Below are positions 24,536 through 36,360 of a stretch of DNA of 64,000 nt, piece after piece (within the stretch, counting starts at the first letter, position 1; every line of letters starts with the position of its first letter). This stretch comes from Alentia gelatinosa (taxonomy: Eukaryota > Annelida > Polychaeta > Phyllodocida > Polynoidae), in assembly GCA_950022655.1 (NCBI GenBank), contig OX465581.1, positions 109,661,125-109,725,124 of the forward strand, written 5' to 3'. The notes beneath the pieces were generated by a model. That model was not told the DNA's origin. It was given only the letters and a program-made list of their open reading frames with translations, and did not search any database. A program made the position numbers and the translations under genes.

Positions 24536-24541
24536 AATAAA
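24536..24541 (+). promoter_or_regulatory. AATAAA polyadenylation signal (distal)
   Basis: A canonical hexamer (GTTAATAAAGAATT) at the end of the AT-rich stretch, about 1.3 kb after the stop codon. This would give a long 3' UTR containing AU-rich regulatory sequence. Confidence 0.45.
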
Positions 24542-24560
24542 GAATTCCCAGATTCTAGTA

Positions 24561-26379
24561 CGGGATTTCTGCTATGGCTGGAAACTATACGCGATTTCTC
24601 CCAAGAAGCTAATACATGAGAATAACACTTACAATACCTAGATAAACACAGTGATTTTTTATACTAAACAGTAGCTACGTAACTCGTCTTGGATCCCTCT
24701 TAGCAACCGCATTAACCTAGCAGTCAAATCCCGATTATGAAAACCCATCAATTGAAGAGGTTTCGTTTTATTTTTGAAGAAAACGAGAATCACTGAAACG
24801 AGAATCTCACGAGTGCGACCGTTTATTTTCGGAATCGCATGTTTAAACAAAAGGAATTATTCAAAGGATAAATCCTCATTATGGCGGTGTCGTCGCTTGG
24901 GCGAGCTGGTCGTTATCTATGCACACTCAACGCCCCATATACAATCAGTACTTACTTGCGTCTATGTAAACCGGAACACATTATGGGGATCTTCATAGGG
25001 AGCAAGTATAGAGAATGGACATCTCAGACGGCTTATATATGTAGATATTATCAAGAGACGTTACGAGTTTGAGTCTGAGTTTATTTATGCCACACATTTT
25101 GTTGGCTCCATAATTTCACGAGTCGAAGACGAGTGACTTTACGGAGCTAACAAAATGAGTGGCATGAATAAGCTCAAATTCAAACGAGTGGCGTCTAGAT
25201 TTTATCCTACCCCGTTTCCATATTTTTTCCGTATCAGAAAGTAGTGGCATAAACAACACTTTATGTCACTACCTGTGACATAAAGAAATCCCATGTTAAG
25301 CCTATGGCGTTTTTTATTAGGGGTAGGATAAATGCGTGGGTATAGAGAACCTGACTGTGTGTGAGTTACGAGAAGTTCACTGTGAATGAGTATAGAGAAT
25401 ACCGCATTGAATGTGTACAGTAGAGAGCTGTGAGAAGCTTATAGGCCCGATTCCTTTGGCCGATGAAATGGGTGTATATTTTTTGTGTTCTCCTGATAAT
25501 CCATTTTCATTGGGCAACACTGATATACAGTCAAGGACCACCGACGGACCTTCAGAACTGCCGATGCAAAATGGAAATAGGCTATTAGGAAAACACATAA
25601 AAATCTACACTCTTTTCGTCATCCAATGGAAACGGGCCTATAAAGAATCTCCCTGTGAAAGGGTATAGAAAATCTCTCCGTGAGGTTTATAGAAAATTTC
25701 ATTGTGAGTTGGCTTAGAGAATCTCACTGAGGTAAACTCTAACTAGTGAGTAGCTCAGCGGGGCGTACCACATTCTGTGATGGTTTACTCCAGGTTCACT
25801 CACACGTGGACCCGCAAACTACGCCCAGACCCGCCCGGCGCACACCGGCCCGTTTCCCGGCCCATATTTTAGAGCTATAACGGAGCGGGCGGGCGGGCGG
25901 GCGGCTCGGCAGGCCGCGATCGGCGGGGGCCGAAACGCTAAAGTGGGGCTCTATGGCGCATACCGGTAATGGCTTCCACATGGGGGCTGCCTGCTGCTAA
26001 CACACCACCACGACTGCCACCACTACCTCCGCAGACTTTACACATAGCCCGCGGGCGCATCCCCCACACCGAGTGCTCCGCCCTACAGTTAGATGTACTT
26101 CACTGAATAAATGCTGTGATTTCCAACCAAATACTGCTGGGAGAATTATCACCGGTGAGGAAATTGTCGGGGGATTAATTGTCAACCCTTCCAAGGAACA
26201 CGTAGTAGTATAAGAAAATGAGAGTATGCGGTCAGTATGTTGTAACAGGAGTGGCTCTGTTACCCCTTGGAGATATGTGGCTTCCTCTTCTAGTGTAGGG
26301 ATGTGAAGACTGCGAAGACTGTGAAGACCGTGTGCGACCAGGCTTGGAGGTATGGTCAAGGGATGTGGTAGTTGGGGAT
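24561..26379. other. gene-free stretch around foldback copy A
   Basis: AT-rich sequence; no exon recognised. A G/C tetramer run (GGGCGGGC repeated) occurs at 25885-25905. The ORF at 25411-25668 and the small ORFs near 24.8 kb have no family resemblance. Confidence 0.45.
25045..25332 (+). mobile_element. foldback element, subfamily A, copy 1
   Basis: The head (about 25056-25195) is an imperfect palindrome: GAGTTTATTTATGCCAC ... GTGGCATGAATAAGCTC, with the centre CACGAGTCGAAGACGAGTG. The body opens TTTTATCCTACCCC (about 25201) and ends ATTAGGGGTAGGATAAA (to 25332), preceded by ATGTTAAGCCTATGG. The reverse-complement copy at 35354-35650 matches along the full length, including the border ATATTATCAAGAGACGT, so the borders are well defined. 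No coding capacity, so it would need enzymes supplied from elsewhere. Confidence 0.8.
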
Positions 26380-26790
26380 GTAAGTATAATGAGCAGTAGC
26401 TGGGACTGAAGGTGTCACAAAAGGATGTAAATGGGTGCCGTAGGGGGTACGGTACCAGGGATGGTAGTAGCATTTAGGTTCAAGGGGAATGGTAAGATGA
26501 GGTGAAGTTAGGGTAAATGTAATGGTATGTGATTAGAGTTGGCCAAGGGAAGTGGTAGGTGGAGTATAGTGTTTTAGGTGGGGTATGGAGTGGTAGGTGG
26601 GATAGGGGAATTGGTATAGATAGGGAGATAGGGGGATGGCGGCGGTAGGTACAGAGTCCTAAGCGGAGGATAGAGGTTAGTAAAAGGGATTGGTAGGCTG
26701 GGGACGGCGGTAGGGACAGGGGAGTGGTAAGTCGAAGATGAAGGAGGGTGAAGGGGGGAAGTAGGAGGGAGGTAGAGGAGGGGGTACAGA
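26380..26790. repeat. purine-rich degenerate tandem repeat
   Basis: About 400 bp in which the + strand is overwhelmingly G/A/T, built of loosely repeated GGGAATGGTAGGTGG-type units with irregular period. The strand asymmetry keeps long - strand frames open (Pro/Ser/Leu/Tyr-rich), which I regard as artefacts. A similar shorter block lies at 34920-35020. Confidence 0.55.
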
Positions 26791-28061
26791 AGCGAGACCA
26801 GATGTGTTTTGACGTCGTTGAGACGTGCGGCAGACGCTCAGCCTGGTATTGCCTTTTAATTGCCAAGGGCAACACGACCCACCCGACAGGGTAAACAGTG
26901 GCGTGTGCCCCCGCCGCCCGCCCCGCCACTATCCCACCAGGGGTCGCCCGTAGGCTCAGCGCTGCCGCTCGCCGGTAGCAATAGCAGTCTGCACAGGGTA
27001 TGTTATGGGGGCTGGGAACCAGTGTTAGGACGGTTCTGCTGACAGTGCCCTCCTCGCTTGTGGTCGGCAGGTATGTTAGTGTTGGTATAGTGAACTGTCT
27101 AGACCCACATGTGCGCTAACAACACACTGCTATACGGCAACCATTTAAACAGCTTACAAGAAAAAAAAATTACAAACAATACGTGATGGGTGACGAGACA
27201 GTCGTTATCATCGAAAATGGCCTCTCATCAGTTTTGTTATCATGTGAAATCAGCCTCAATACAAAATTTGAGATTGATACCAAATCTGAAGGAAATCAAA
27301 TTGCACTAAATTTTGAAATTAATTATTTAACTAGAAGAAACGCACAGTAACCTGTGTGGGATCATTCATAAAGTACGTAGGCAGTGAGGTTTGGGGAGGG
27401 GCGCTCAAACATTTTGAAAATGTTGCGTACGTTCCTTTCTTATTCTATTGCGTACAGGATTGAGAGGGGAAGGGGTCAAATTTAAAAAAAAAAACCTTTG
27501 GTTTGTACTTTCTGGAATCCCCTTGTATTGGCCACACAACCTGATAGCAACGATGTTTTTAAAATAAACGGTATTGTAGAAAAGAACTCTTGGGAAAAAT
27601 GGATTCTGCTAAATGTTGCCACTTTACTTCTTTGAATAAAGCAACAAATACATCACAAACTGGCAAGATCTATGAAACAGCTATTTTAATGAATGTTGAT
27701 TGTTGTGAAATCCACATGATGTAGGTTAATTCCCTTAGATAGGAGCAGAAGGTGTTTATACCAATAAATCCGTAATCGCTCACATATATCACACGCTATT
27801 TTACACTACTACAGGTAATGGCCTAGTTATGGTACATTTATCAGATATCATCTCGTTTCTATGGCATTATTTTTTCAAGTCTCGTGAGACAGGTCGCAGG
27901 GAGAGTGTGGGACACAGGGAGTTTGCAGAGGGGGGTATATCAGCATGGAGATCTAGGTCAGCACCATATCATCCATGTGGTGTTGGCAGGCACACAGGCC
28001 CGACAAAAACTCGTTATACCACACACACTCACGCGGCGATCGTCGCCGTGCCACAGACAAA
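26791..28061. other. gene-free stretch
   Basis: AT-rich sequence with no recognised exon. The segment 27360-27480 (ATTCATAAAGTACGTAGG ... TTGCGTAC ... GGGGAAGGGGTCAAA) looks like an old dispersed repeat related to 42700-42870. A GTCTAGAC palindrome lies at 27097-27104. Confidence 0.4.
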
Positions 28062-29060
28062 GGCGCCCTCTATACGCCGCGCCTCAAACAACCAACGCCA
28101 AGGGCCCTGACGATGACCGGAAGTGAAGGCGAGACGTGGCCTTCTCTGATTGTATCGAGTGGCGGAGTTCTGACAGACGCGCCGCACCTGCGCACACCTG
28201 CACACACTGTAGGCCTGTGCTGTGAGGAGGACAACAACTCGGCGTGGGAGAGTGAGTGTCTGGAGAGTGTGTGTGTGTGTGGGGGGAGAAAGGTTAGAGG
28301 GGCGCGGGCGTCTCACAGAGGGCGCTGACTACACGTGGCCCGTGATGCGTTCCCAGATGGGACGCGCGATAAGCCGGGTATGTGGGGAGGGCCTGAGGAC
28401 GCCCCCAGTCCACCCTACTCTACCTGTAGAGTGGGACCTTGAGGGACGGAGGTAGGAGGGGGATACGCGACAACCGGCAATCAAAGTAGCCACTACTGCC
28501 AGTACTGCCGAGGTGGGCTGTAAGCAAGGGGTGAACCGGACATATGCTGCCTACACTGCTTGGCCTGCTTCATTGGGTACTCTGATAGTCATGCTTTGGC
28601 CCTACCTGCTCTGCATACTCGTTAGTTAAATGCTGCTTCATTCTGCCCTACTCTGCCTTGCCCTCATCGCTCTGCATTGTTTTGAACTGCTCTGCCAATT
28701 CCCACTGTGTACCTCCCCACTCCATACTGCTTCCTCGTCTCTGTCTCTCCCGCCTCTGCCCTCCGTACCCCTTCCCACCCTGTCTACCTTTAATTTACGA
28801 CTGATCTCAATGGAACGCTGGTCAGGTCAGGTCTCCATGAAAACGTCGTCAATCGTCTCGGATTTCAACCAAGACCCCTTCCCTGAATGACGCGTCGTAT
28901 CAACCGCCAACCACCCGTCTTCCTTTTCCTCTGATCGCTCCTTCGTAGCCAGAACAATATCGCCACTTCCGGCTGTCTTTATAACACCTACTACTTCCGG
29001 TGAGCGCACTGTCGGCACGGATCACGTGACGTGCGCTGTGACGAAGCGCCCCCAGGCGGG
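28062..29060. promoter_or_regulatory. CpG-richer block with ETS, E-box and CTCF-like motifs
   Basis: Three high-quality ETS cores occur: ACCGGAAGTG (28116-28125), CACTTCCGG (28964-28972) and ACTTCCGGTG (28993-29002). A CACGTG E-box lies at 29023-29028, and CTCF-like cores at 28062-28075 (GGCGCCCTCTATAC, - orientation) and 28312-28327 (CTCACAGAGGGCGCTG, +). Such clusters are typical of housekeeping-type promoters, but no coding exon is recognised on either side, so it may be a distal element or the promoter of an unrecognised transcript. A loose CTGC-rich repeat occupies 28540-28740. Confidence 0.3.
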
Positions 29061-30940
29061 AGGTGACTGCGTCTATTATGTAGGGTCAGGACGCAGGGAG
29101 GGGAGGTGTGGTGACGAAGACAAACAGACAGAAAACAGTAAACTAAGACAGTACACCTTACGCCCCTACACATACCTCTACGTGCACATATGACTTCGTG
29201 CAGAGGCATGATGAGGAGGAGAAGAAACTGAAAATAATTGAGCTACATAGAAAGTACATTCATATATACCTCTGCACATATCCCGACTCATATAGGGTGT
29301 TATGGCAAGGACAAAAACAGAGAGAAAATAGTAAACTACTTAGACAACTACATGCATACATATTCAAACTCACTACCACTCCTACATACAGAACTCAAGA
29401 TTTTATGTGTACATACAAACCACGGCTCACACACCTCTATATACTATACACATATCTAGATACATGTATATCTATACAGAACAAACACACATACACCACA
29501 CACATATTTACATATATTTGTACTCACAGGTCCATCCGCTTGCCCCTTGAGCCCCTTACAAGCTGATAGCGCCGCCCCCGGGAAACTGATGAACCTTTGA
29601 GAAGCCACACTGAATGAGGAGACTTTGGTGTTATACAAATAAAACATTGCAGGCTGCTGTGGCTTACCTCTTTACACTGCAGTCAATCTAAAGGACATTC
29701 CGAATACATGCTTGTATATGCAAACGTATAAAATTGTGTTGAAAATCTGTCCAGCTTAAGATCACAGCAAAATATCTGGATAATCTCAGGAGTGAACGAT
29801 ATGAGAATAACAATAGTATATCACCCACAGGGCCTCATTCTGGCATGTAATATACAGTCTGCAGGGCCCAGTTATGGAGAGTGTATCACGCCCACCTAGC
29901 CTTCTTCATAGCACTTCATCCTACTCCATAAAACCACTCTACCCATCGCAGTACCTCCCAACAAACACCCTCCACCAGCCCCCAACCACATAATGTCAAT
30001 CTAATGAAACCACCCACTCACCCAACCCACCCCAACACTCCACAAAAACCTCCAAGTATCCTCGTGACTCTTCAGTGGCCACTCTATCTCATTTGCTGGA
30101 TGTTCATTTACTGAACCTTTCAGTGACCTTTAGTGGATTTTCCCTATTGTCAAGGGCCTTGGTGGCCAGTGGTGGTCTATTGTGCATGTGCTGTGGGGCC
30201 TGACCTCAGCCCGGGTCTAGCCGCGGGGCTTAAGGAGGGGGCCAACCGGTACCCCCGCTCCCGACCCAGCTTGCCAAACTACGGGGTGGAGAGGGTCGGA
30301 GGGTCGGCCGGGCCTGAGCACAAGATGCCAGGCTCAGATAAGATTCACTAAGTGCGATTTTCTGTCCCATTTTCCCATTTGGTCCTTTCCTCGGCCATTT
30401 ACCGCATAATTGAAGGAGCATGCGAATCATTCCTTGGGCCTATCTCATCAGGCGACCAGTAATGCATGACTGACGTTGGCTGAGCAGGCTGTGTGGATGT
30501 GTGTGAGGAGGGGGAGGTTTGCTATCAGGGAGGTCCGCCCCTCTTCTCTCTCAGGCTCCACCGCCTACTGGTCGACCTAATCTCACCAAAAACCCCTGTT
30601 TGTATGCGTGTCAACACACAGGACCAGAGTTTCTACAATGTCTTTTCACAAAATCCCAAGTCCTATACATGAGACCAGTGTCATATTATATACATGTGTA
30701 TCTAAACGTTAACCTTTGCTAATAGTGATACCTTTGCTAATAGTGATACCACATAGTTGCGGTTTATTATTATCATTTGCGCATTAGATGTGACCTGTAA
30801 GGACGTAAACCTCCAATCATCCAACACATTGTTGATACCTTATGTTACTTACAGTTGAATTTGAAGAAGTAGAACAAGCGCTTATCTAAATTGGTGACAC
30901 CCTGCATTTATAAACATTTTATGTGTCATGAAATAAGCCA
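29061..30940. other. gene-free stretch
   Basis: Includes an A/T/C-rich low-complexity section (29240-29520, ACATAT/CACACA-rich) and a GC-rich patch at 30190-30330. No ORF resembles a known family. Confidence 0.4.
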
Positions 30941-31070
30941 GAAAACTCAAAGTCAAAGTCATTTTTCTCCAACTCGTTTGAATGCTACGTAATATTCACT
31001 CCATATTAAACTCGTGGAGAAGGGCGTCTTCGACCAAAACTTGTTGGTTTCTTCTTTAGTATTTGACTGA
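30941..31070 (-). mobile_element. foldback head fragment, subfamily C
   Basis: Reverse-complement relative of the palindromic head at 39041-39187: shared pieces are AACTCGTTTGAATGCTA, AAACTCGTGGAGAA and CGACCAAAACTTGTTGGTTTC. The body with the AAGCCTATGG tail is not recognisable next to it, so this is a partial copy. Confidence 0.6.
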
Positions 31071-32152
31071 TTAGGGATCTTATGACTTCATAGAAATTAG
31101 TTTCCAATCCCTTAATTTCTATTAAAAAATTGTTGCAAACTGTGAGTGTGTGTTGGCATAAACGTATTGCTGCTGTAGTACCAACTGCATAGATTTATGT
31201 TCTACCAGGAATCGTTTTTATCAAATTAGTGAACAACGTACCTTTTGATCGTTGGTTCTTAATATTGAAGAAAAGCAGTACATTATTTATGATTCAAAGG
31301 CTTGTCTTGTGAGAACTACAAAATATGAGAAGTTCATCCCTTTCACAACAGAATGAAAGTTGATTTCCATTCATTTGACCCGACCAAAAAAGGTTTATGC
31401 ACACATTCAATGATTCATTTCAATCAATTTCCATACATTATTTCTTGTAATTTTGAGGAACCATAATAGGACGACTCTAGATTGATCGAATGAATTTATA
31501 TATATTCTCATCAAAGTGATACATACATACATACATACATATATACATACATACATATGTGAAAGGATAGACAAATCAGTAACACCCATACCTATCGGAA
31601 TGTGTCTTATTTTTGGACCAGTTCAATGTATCAACCTGTTAGCACAGATTTTAACCAAACTTCGCGTTGAGTGGTGCCAGAATTCCTGTCTTATCTGGCT
31701 ACATCTATGTTGAGACGTGGTTTAAGACTGTGCACCACGTGTTACTGAGAGCTGGCCTGGGCGTGGGGAGGTGGAGCACAGTAGTGTAGATTATGTGGAG
31801 GCAGGAGTTGGGACATATCACGCGGCGTTGTGTATAAAGTTCTTAGTGGCAGGCATTTACCCCACACGTGTGCCCGCTCTTAGCAGCTATATACTGATGG
31901 CTATCTACGCCCACTGCCGTTTGTCCAAGCACGGGTCCCCGTCGTTCACCGATCTGCAGTGTTAGTAATAAGCCACCGCCGTCTGAACAACACCTACACA
32001 ATATATCTACAGTACTACACCGTTATTTGGACACCTATATGAAACATATATGCTGCATTATACATGTGTATATCTTACATATATATCTTGATATATCTAC
32101 ATAAGTATAATTATCAGTATGTATTTATACATATCATATCATATAAATATAA
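31071..32152. other. gene-free stretch
   Basis: AT-rich sequence with a short (CATA)n tract at 31521-31552. No exon recognised. Confidence 0.4.
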
Positions 32153-32174
32153 ATACATATACATATACATATAC

Positions 32175-32253
<79 letters not shown>

Positions 32254-32256
32254 TAG
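32153..32256. repeat. (TA)n microsatellite
   Basis: ATACAT variants pass into a pure TA run of about 60 bp. ORFs across it are repeat artefacts. Confidence 0.95.
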
Positions 32257-32429
32257 TCATACCACCTTAGATCGAATATACGAGAATAAGATGAAAGACA
32301 GACAGTGGTAGTCCAGTTGTGTAGGCTCGCTTCTTGGGTCCTTATCAGAGCAACTCTGTAACGAATGAGGCTTCTATAGTTCTTTGACAAGTTGTATAAT
32401 AGCTCATGTATTTCCCTCTCTCTGTAGAG

Positions 32430-32648
32430 TAAGGCCCGGTATCCACCCACTAGGATAGCAATTTAAGACCTCCCGATGCACTACAATGCATGCTATTAAA
32501 AAATCATAGATAATCGGGGGGAAATCTTTCTCTTACACAATTAGACTATTTTATCTAAACTAGGAACATCAGCGTGCATCGTAATCGATATTTAGGTACA
32601 TCGTAAGGCTTATCGTAGACGATTTTCAATTCAGTTGGCGCCAGGACC
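32430..32648 (+). mobile_element. degenerate MITE-like copy
   Basis: It begins TAAGGCCCGGTATCCACC and continues ACTAGGATAGC, a diverged form of the terminal sequence of the elements at 32898 and 60682 (GGCCCGGCGTCCACC TACTACGATA). The right end is weak (GGCGCCAGGACC near 32637-32648). It lies 250 bp from the better copy at 32898, and the two may be remnants of one larger element. Confidence 0.45.
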
Positions 32649-32897
32649 CTCACGGAGGAGAAAATATTATTCAACGGTCCCCAGGCCTAACAGTTTCGCT
32701 AATATCAGTGAACAACGTGACCAAACTAGAAGGGAGCATATTACATATGTGTACCTATTGAATAGATTTCAAAAAGAATGTTTTCTGATGTACCAAATAG
32801 ATCAAATATTACTTAAAACTATGGGACTACGTCCGCACCGTTAGTCAGATGATCTGTGCATACACTGCTGGACTATACGAATCCACCAAGAGTGAAG

Positions 32898-33180
32898 TAA
32901 GTCCTGGGGTCCACCTACTACGATATAGCTCCGATATGGTCTACGATGCACCTCCCGATAAAAAATCAAAATCGCGTCGGAAGGTCACCTAATATCGGGG
33001 CAGTTGACCACGTTTCTGCGATTAGGCACCGAAAAATTAAGAGGTATGGTTGATTGGCATGTCTAGATATATGTCTACGATTTTGCACCTTCCCGATATG
33101 TCTCCGATATTTGCTTTTTGTATCGGTGCCATATCGGGAGGTCTAAATTTTCTATCGTAGTAGGTGAACGCCAGGCCTTA
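32898..33180 (+). mobile_element. MITE-like element with ~26-bp terminal inverted repeats, copy 1
   Basis: The left end CCTGGGGTCCACCTACTACG and right end CGTAGTAGGTGAACGCCAGG are inverted repeats of about 26 bp. Subterminal GATATGG and GCACCGATA motifs recur in both orientations. It aligns throughout with 60682-60973 in the same orientation, sharing the internal AAATCAAAATCGCGTCGGA and CAGTTGACCACGTTT. No transposase is encoded, so it is non-autonomous. The flanking TA/TTA does not settle the target-site duplication. Confidence 0.8.
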
Positions 33181-35353
33181 GTGAAATTATTCTCTGCGAC
33201 TTGCATGATATACCCACCGCCATTTCCAGGGAATATATTAAGCTATAGATGTTTGAAAACAAAATGATATCACTAGTATATTACCGATACATACAGCCTT
33301 CACCAGAGATAAACAAGTAAGGTAGTGTTGATCTTAGGTGGTCAAACGAGCCTCCAGCAATGCATTGTTATTCTCAGATTTAAAGAAAAAGAATATTTGC
33401 AGTCACTTATAGTTAAAACAGAATAAGATATGTGTACAGTTTTACTTAGATGGGTGAAGGCACCATTACAAGTACCGTTTATATCTGTACATTAGTTATA
33501 GAAATATGGCACCATATTCATTCCTGTGGGAAAACAAAATAATATCTACAGACATGCCTGGCTATTTTCATTAACACGTCCTTTCAGAGAGGAAAACAAC
33601 CTTACAAAACCAGATAATGAGCATCCTAAGGTAAAATCAGGTGGTATTTAAAGTCATTTTTAGGAAAAAAACTCAATGGGAATTAAAGACGTAATTCTTT
33701 AATCATTGTACATTTGAATATGAACATTTGTCGTATCTGAAGCAAAAAGGTGGACATTGCAGCCATTTTCAACCAGTGCTGACCATGTCTATATTTGTGA
33801 CGTTCCACTGTAGACTATATTTTGAATATGTATAAGCTGGGAAGTGGTCTGTCAATGACAAACTCCGATAACGATCAGATAGAGACGAGCTTAAAGCTGG
33901 CCGCACTGTGCGCCATTGCGCATTCGTTTTAATCTGCGCGGCTCAGACAAAAGAAAGCCAGCCCCTGATGACGGGTGGGCGGAGCAGACAACGAAGAGGA
34001 CTACCTAAATTTGAGTCTAAACCGGTGTGTCAATGCTGGGGAGAATTTAGGAGCCTTAGCTTTGGACAGCGTTAAGGTCTCTATGACCTACCACCAGCCA
34101 AACCACCCAGCATGCCAGGACTGTGACTAAGACGACCCAATCCTGCGTTCTGCGCCCGTCAGCCCGACCTATCGCTGATCATATCTCGCCACTTGCACTA
34201 ATAGCAGTATATCTACCCTTGTGGCCGAGCCATCAATTCCCGCTGCTCTTAAAATAAGCTTCGCCTCTTAATGGTATCCGTAAATGAGAATTGTGAGGAA
34301 TTTCTCGCCTTAACCACACTCACCTCAATTGACAGTGTCGGTTCACTTTGAGGTCCCAGTGGAGTATGTTTTTTTAGATTTTTCTCGACAAGTTTACAAT
34401 GTTAAATGCTTCCAAGCTGATTGATTGACGAGGTTATACCAATTCATATCCTGAATTCAATCAGATTAGGAATGAACTGAATAAAACCACACTTCCTTTG
34501 TATTGTTACCGTGGTATTTGAACGACCGATATGCTACGTAAAAGTATTGACGTCAAAATATTCGTTTGGGTTCATGACCTTGGATTTCTCTTGTTCAAGA
34601 ATATCCAACTACTATTCGGTTTTTGGGAACATTTCTTGATTATCCTCTGATAATCCTGGTCTATCTTAATATTTGACAGGATTCTCTAGATCTAGAAATA
34701 TTAATTAACAATATACAGATAGAGATGCCTCACTCTGGCAGTCCTTGCCCTGCGGCCTTGACCTTGAGGCGAAGTTGACCGCCTTCAGAATGAGGCTACC
34801 ACAAGAGGGCCCACCCACCAGGCAACAGCACTGGTCAAGTGCACTTCCGGGGGCTATATAGGCTTTACGATAAAGCCTACAGAGGGTGCATTGATCAGAG
34901 ACCACCTGGTGGCAGGAATCGAGGTGAAAGGGGGTGGATGAACGGCGTGTAGGTGAGTGGTGGGGAGTTGGGTGGAAGTCAGGGTAGATGAAGGTAGGCG
35001 ACCGGGGGAGATGAGGGTTGTATATATGGTGAGAAATCACAGAAGGAAACCATCCAGGAATACTGTTTCCGATTCCCAAACTGAAACTCTATGTTTTCAA
35101 TCTATAAATCCAAGTTACCTTTCTATTGTCCAAAAATGAAGGGCAAATGCATCCGCAAAGATATCACATTTTTAATAGCACAGTCCTGTAAGAATATCTA
35201 ACTCTGATGGTATATGATGTGATTGGAAACCATTTCAAGTCATTCTGTGCGCGTAGTGTGATGACAACCAATTGGAAACCTATTTTGGGGACCAGACTAG
35301 CTTGATCCTGACGTATGCACGCAAGAAAAGAAACCCGTGTACATATCTTCTGA
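33181..35353. other. gene-free stretch
   Basis: AT-rich with a GC-richer section at 33890-34330. No exon recognised. A G-rich loose repeat lies at 34920-35020; the - strand ORF at 34705-35079 reflects this composition. Confidence 0.4.
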
Positions 35354-35650
35354 ATTATCCAACCCCTAATAAAAAACGCCATAGGCTTAACATGGGATTT
35401 GTTTATTTCACGGGTGTGACATAAAGTGTTGTTTATACCACTACTTTCTGATACTGAAAAAATATGGAAAAGGGGTAGGATAAAATCTAGACGCCACTCG
35501 TTTGAGTTTGAGCTTATTTATGCCACGCATTTTGTTGGCTCCGTAATGTCACTCGTCTTCGACTCGTCTTCGACTCATGAAATTACGGAACCAACAAAAG
35601 GCGTGGCATAAATGAACTCAGACTCAAACTCGTGACGTCTCTTGATATTA
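35354..35650 (-). mobile_element. foldback element, subfamily A, copy 2 (inverted)
   Basis: Reverse complement of 25045-25332 over the whole length: CCCCTAATAAAAAACGCC and CATAGGCTTAACAT at the low-coordinate end, then GGGGTAGGATAAAATCTAG, the palindromic head (GAGCTTATTTATGCCACGC ... GGCGTGGCATAAATGAACTC) and the border ACGTCTCTTGATATTAT. The head centre has a small tandem duplication (CTCGTCTTCGA twice) not seen in copy 1. Confidence 0.8.
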
Positions 35651-36360
35651 TGCGTTATCACTTTCGCCAATATTTGTTGTAATGATTGACCTAGGTTAAT
35701 CATACACAAATACAACAAGCAAAACACAAACAATTATCGAACAAATATATAGTCTAATTGTGTTTATCATCTAATGGATTACAAAATGACATTGTAGCAC
35801 ACATCACAATGTTCCATTTCACTTTCACAATCGGCTTTGCATGAAGTTCAGCTCTTATGCCAAACCGGATTACGAATCTGGGGATTTCCCTGTTACCACA
35901 GCCTGCCACGATCATATCACATCAACTCCGTCATGGCAGGCAAATGTCTGAGAAGATGCCCTTGGAAACTAAGAAGAATCCCCTGGTAATTTCTAAAATA
36001 TACTCGCGCTAAGATATATACCGAGGTTGGTGTATTTTTTGTGTAGGCGGAGAGATGTGGCAGGGGAGGTTGTGTACACAGTTTACTTTGAGGCCTGGAT
36101 GGTGGAGAAATAGCTGTGACTTGTCGACTTGTTCCTTTACAGTCACACTCAACCACACATCCACACACAGACCCGAGGGTGTTCCTAAAAATCCTTCACA
36201 GTTTCTCTTCACTTGGTCACTTTGAGCCATAGTGTAAAGACTGCACACTAGTTCCTACTATATTTAACACTAGCCGGTGATAGTTGTCTGGGTTAATGCA
36301 AAACAATGAAAAAGGGAGGTGCTATGTCCAGTAAACTACAAGAGCGATCATTCGGTCGTG

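Larger units (their letters stand above)
13434..24560 (+). other. BMP2/4 transcription unit (start-codon exon to likely poly-A region)
   Basis: The unit runs from the acceptor-bounded exon carrying the ATG through one long intron to the ligand-encoding exon and an AT-rich 3' UTR. A two-coding-exon layout with the single intron inside the prodomain is the usual arrangement of BMP2/4 genes in bilaterians, and the splice phase here (phase 1) joins the frames cleanly. BMP2/4 is a secreted morphogen acting through BMP type I and II receptors and Smad proteins to pattern the dorsoventral axis and, in molluscs, shell-forming tissue; that role is family knowledge, not visible in this DNA. The 3' limit is approximate. 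Confidence 0.8.
23236..24560 (+). other. BMP2/4 3' UTR (probable)
   Basis: The GC-rich coding composition persists to about 23450 and then gives way to AT-rich sequence with T- and A-rich runs, typical of a 3' UTR. Two possible ends are visible: overlapping AATAAA signals at 23614-23624 and another at 24536-24541. A CTCF-like CGCCAGATGGCGCTG (23392-23406), a Smad-type GTCTAGAC (23737-23744) and a CRE-like TGACGTCA near 24272 lie in this stretch. Which poly-A site is used cannot be told without transcripts. Confidence 0.5.

Noticed and set aside
25997..26929. Two long - strand ORFs
   Set aside because: They follow the purine-rich + strand repeat; composition bias explains their openness.
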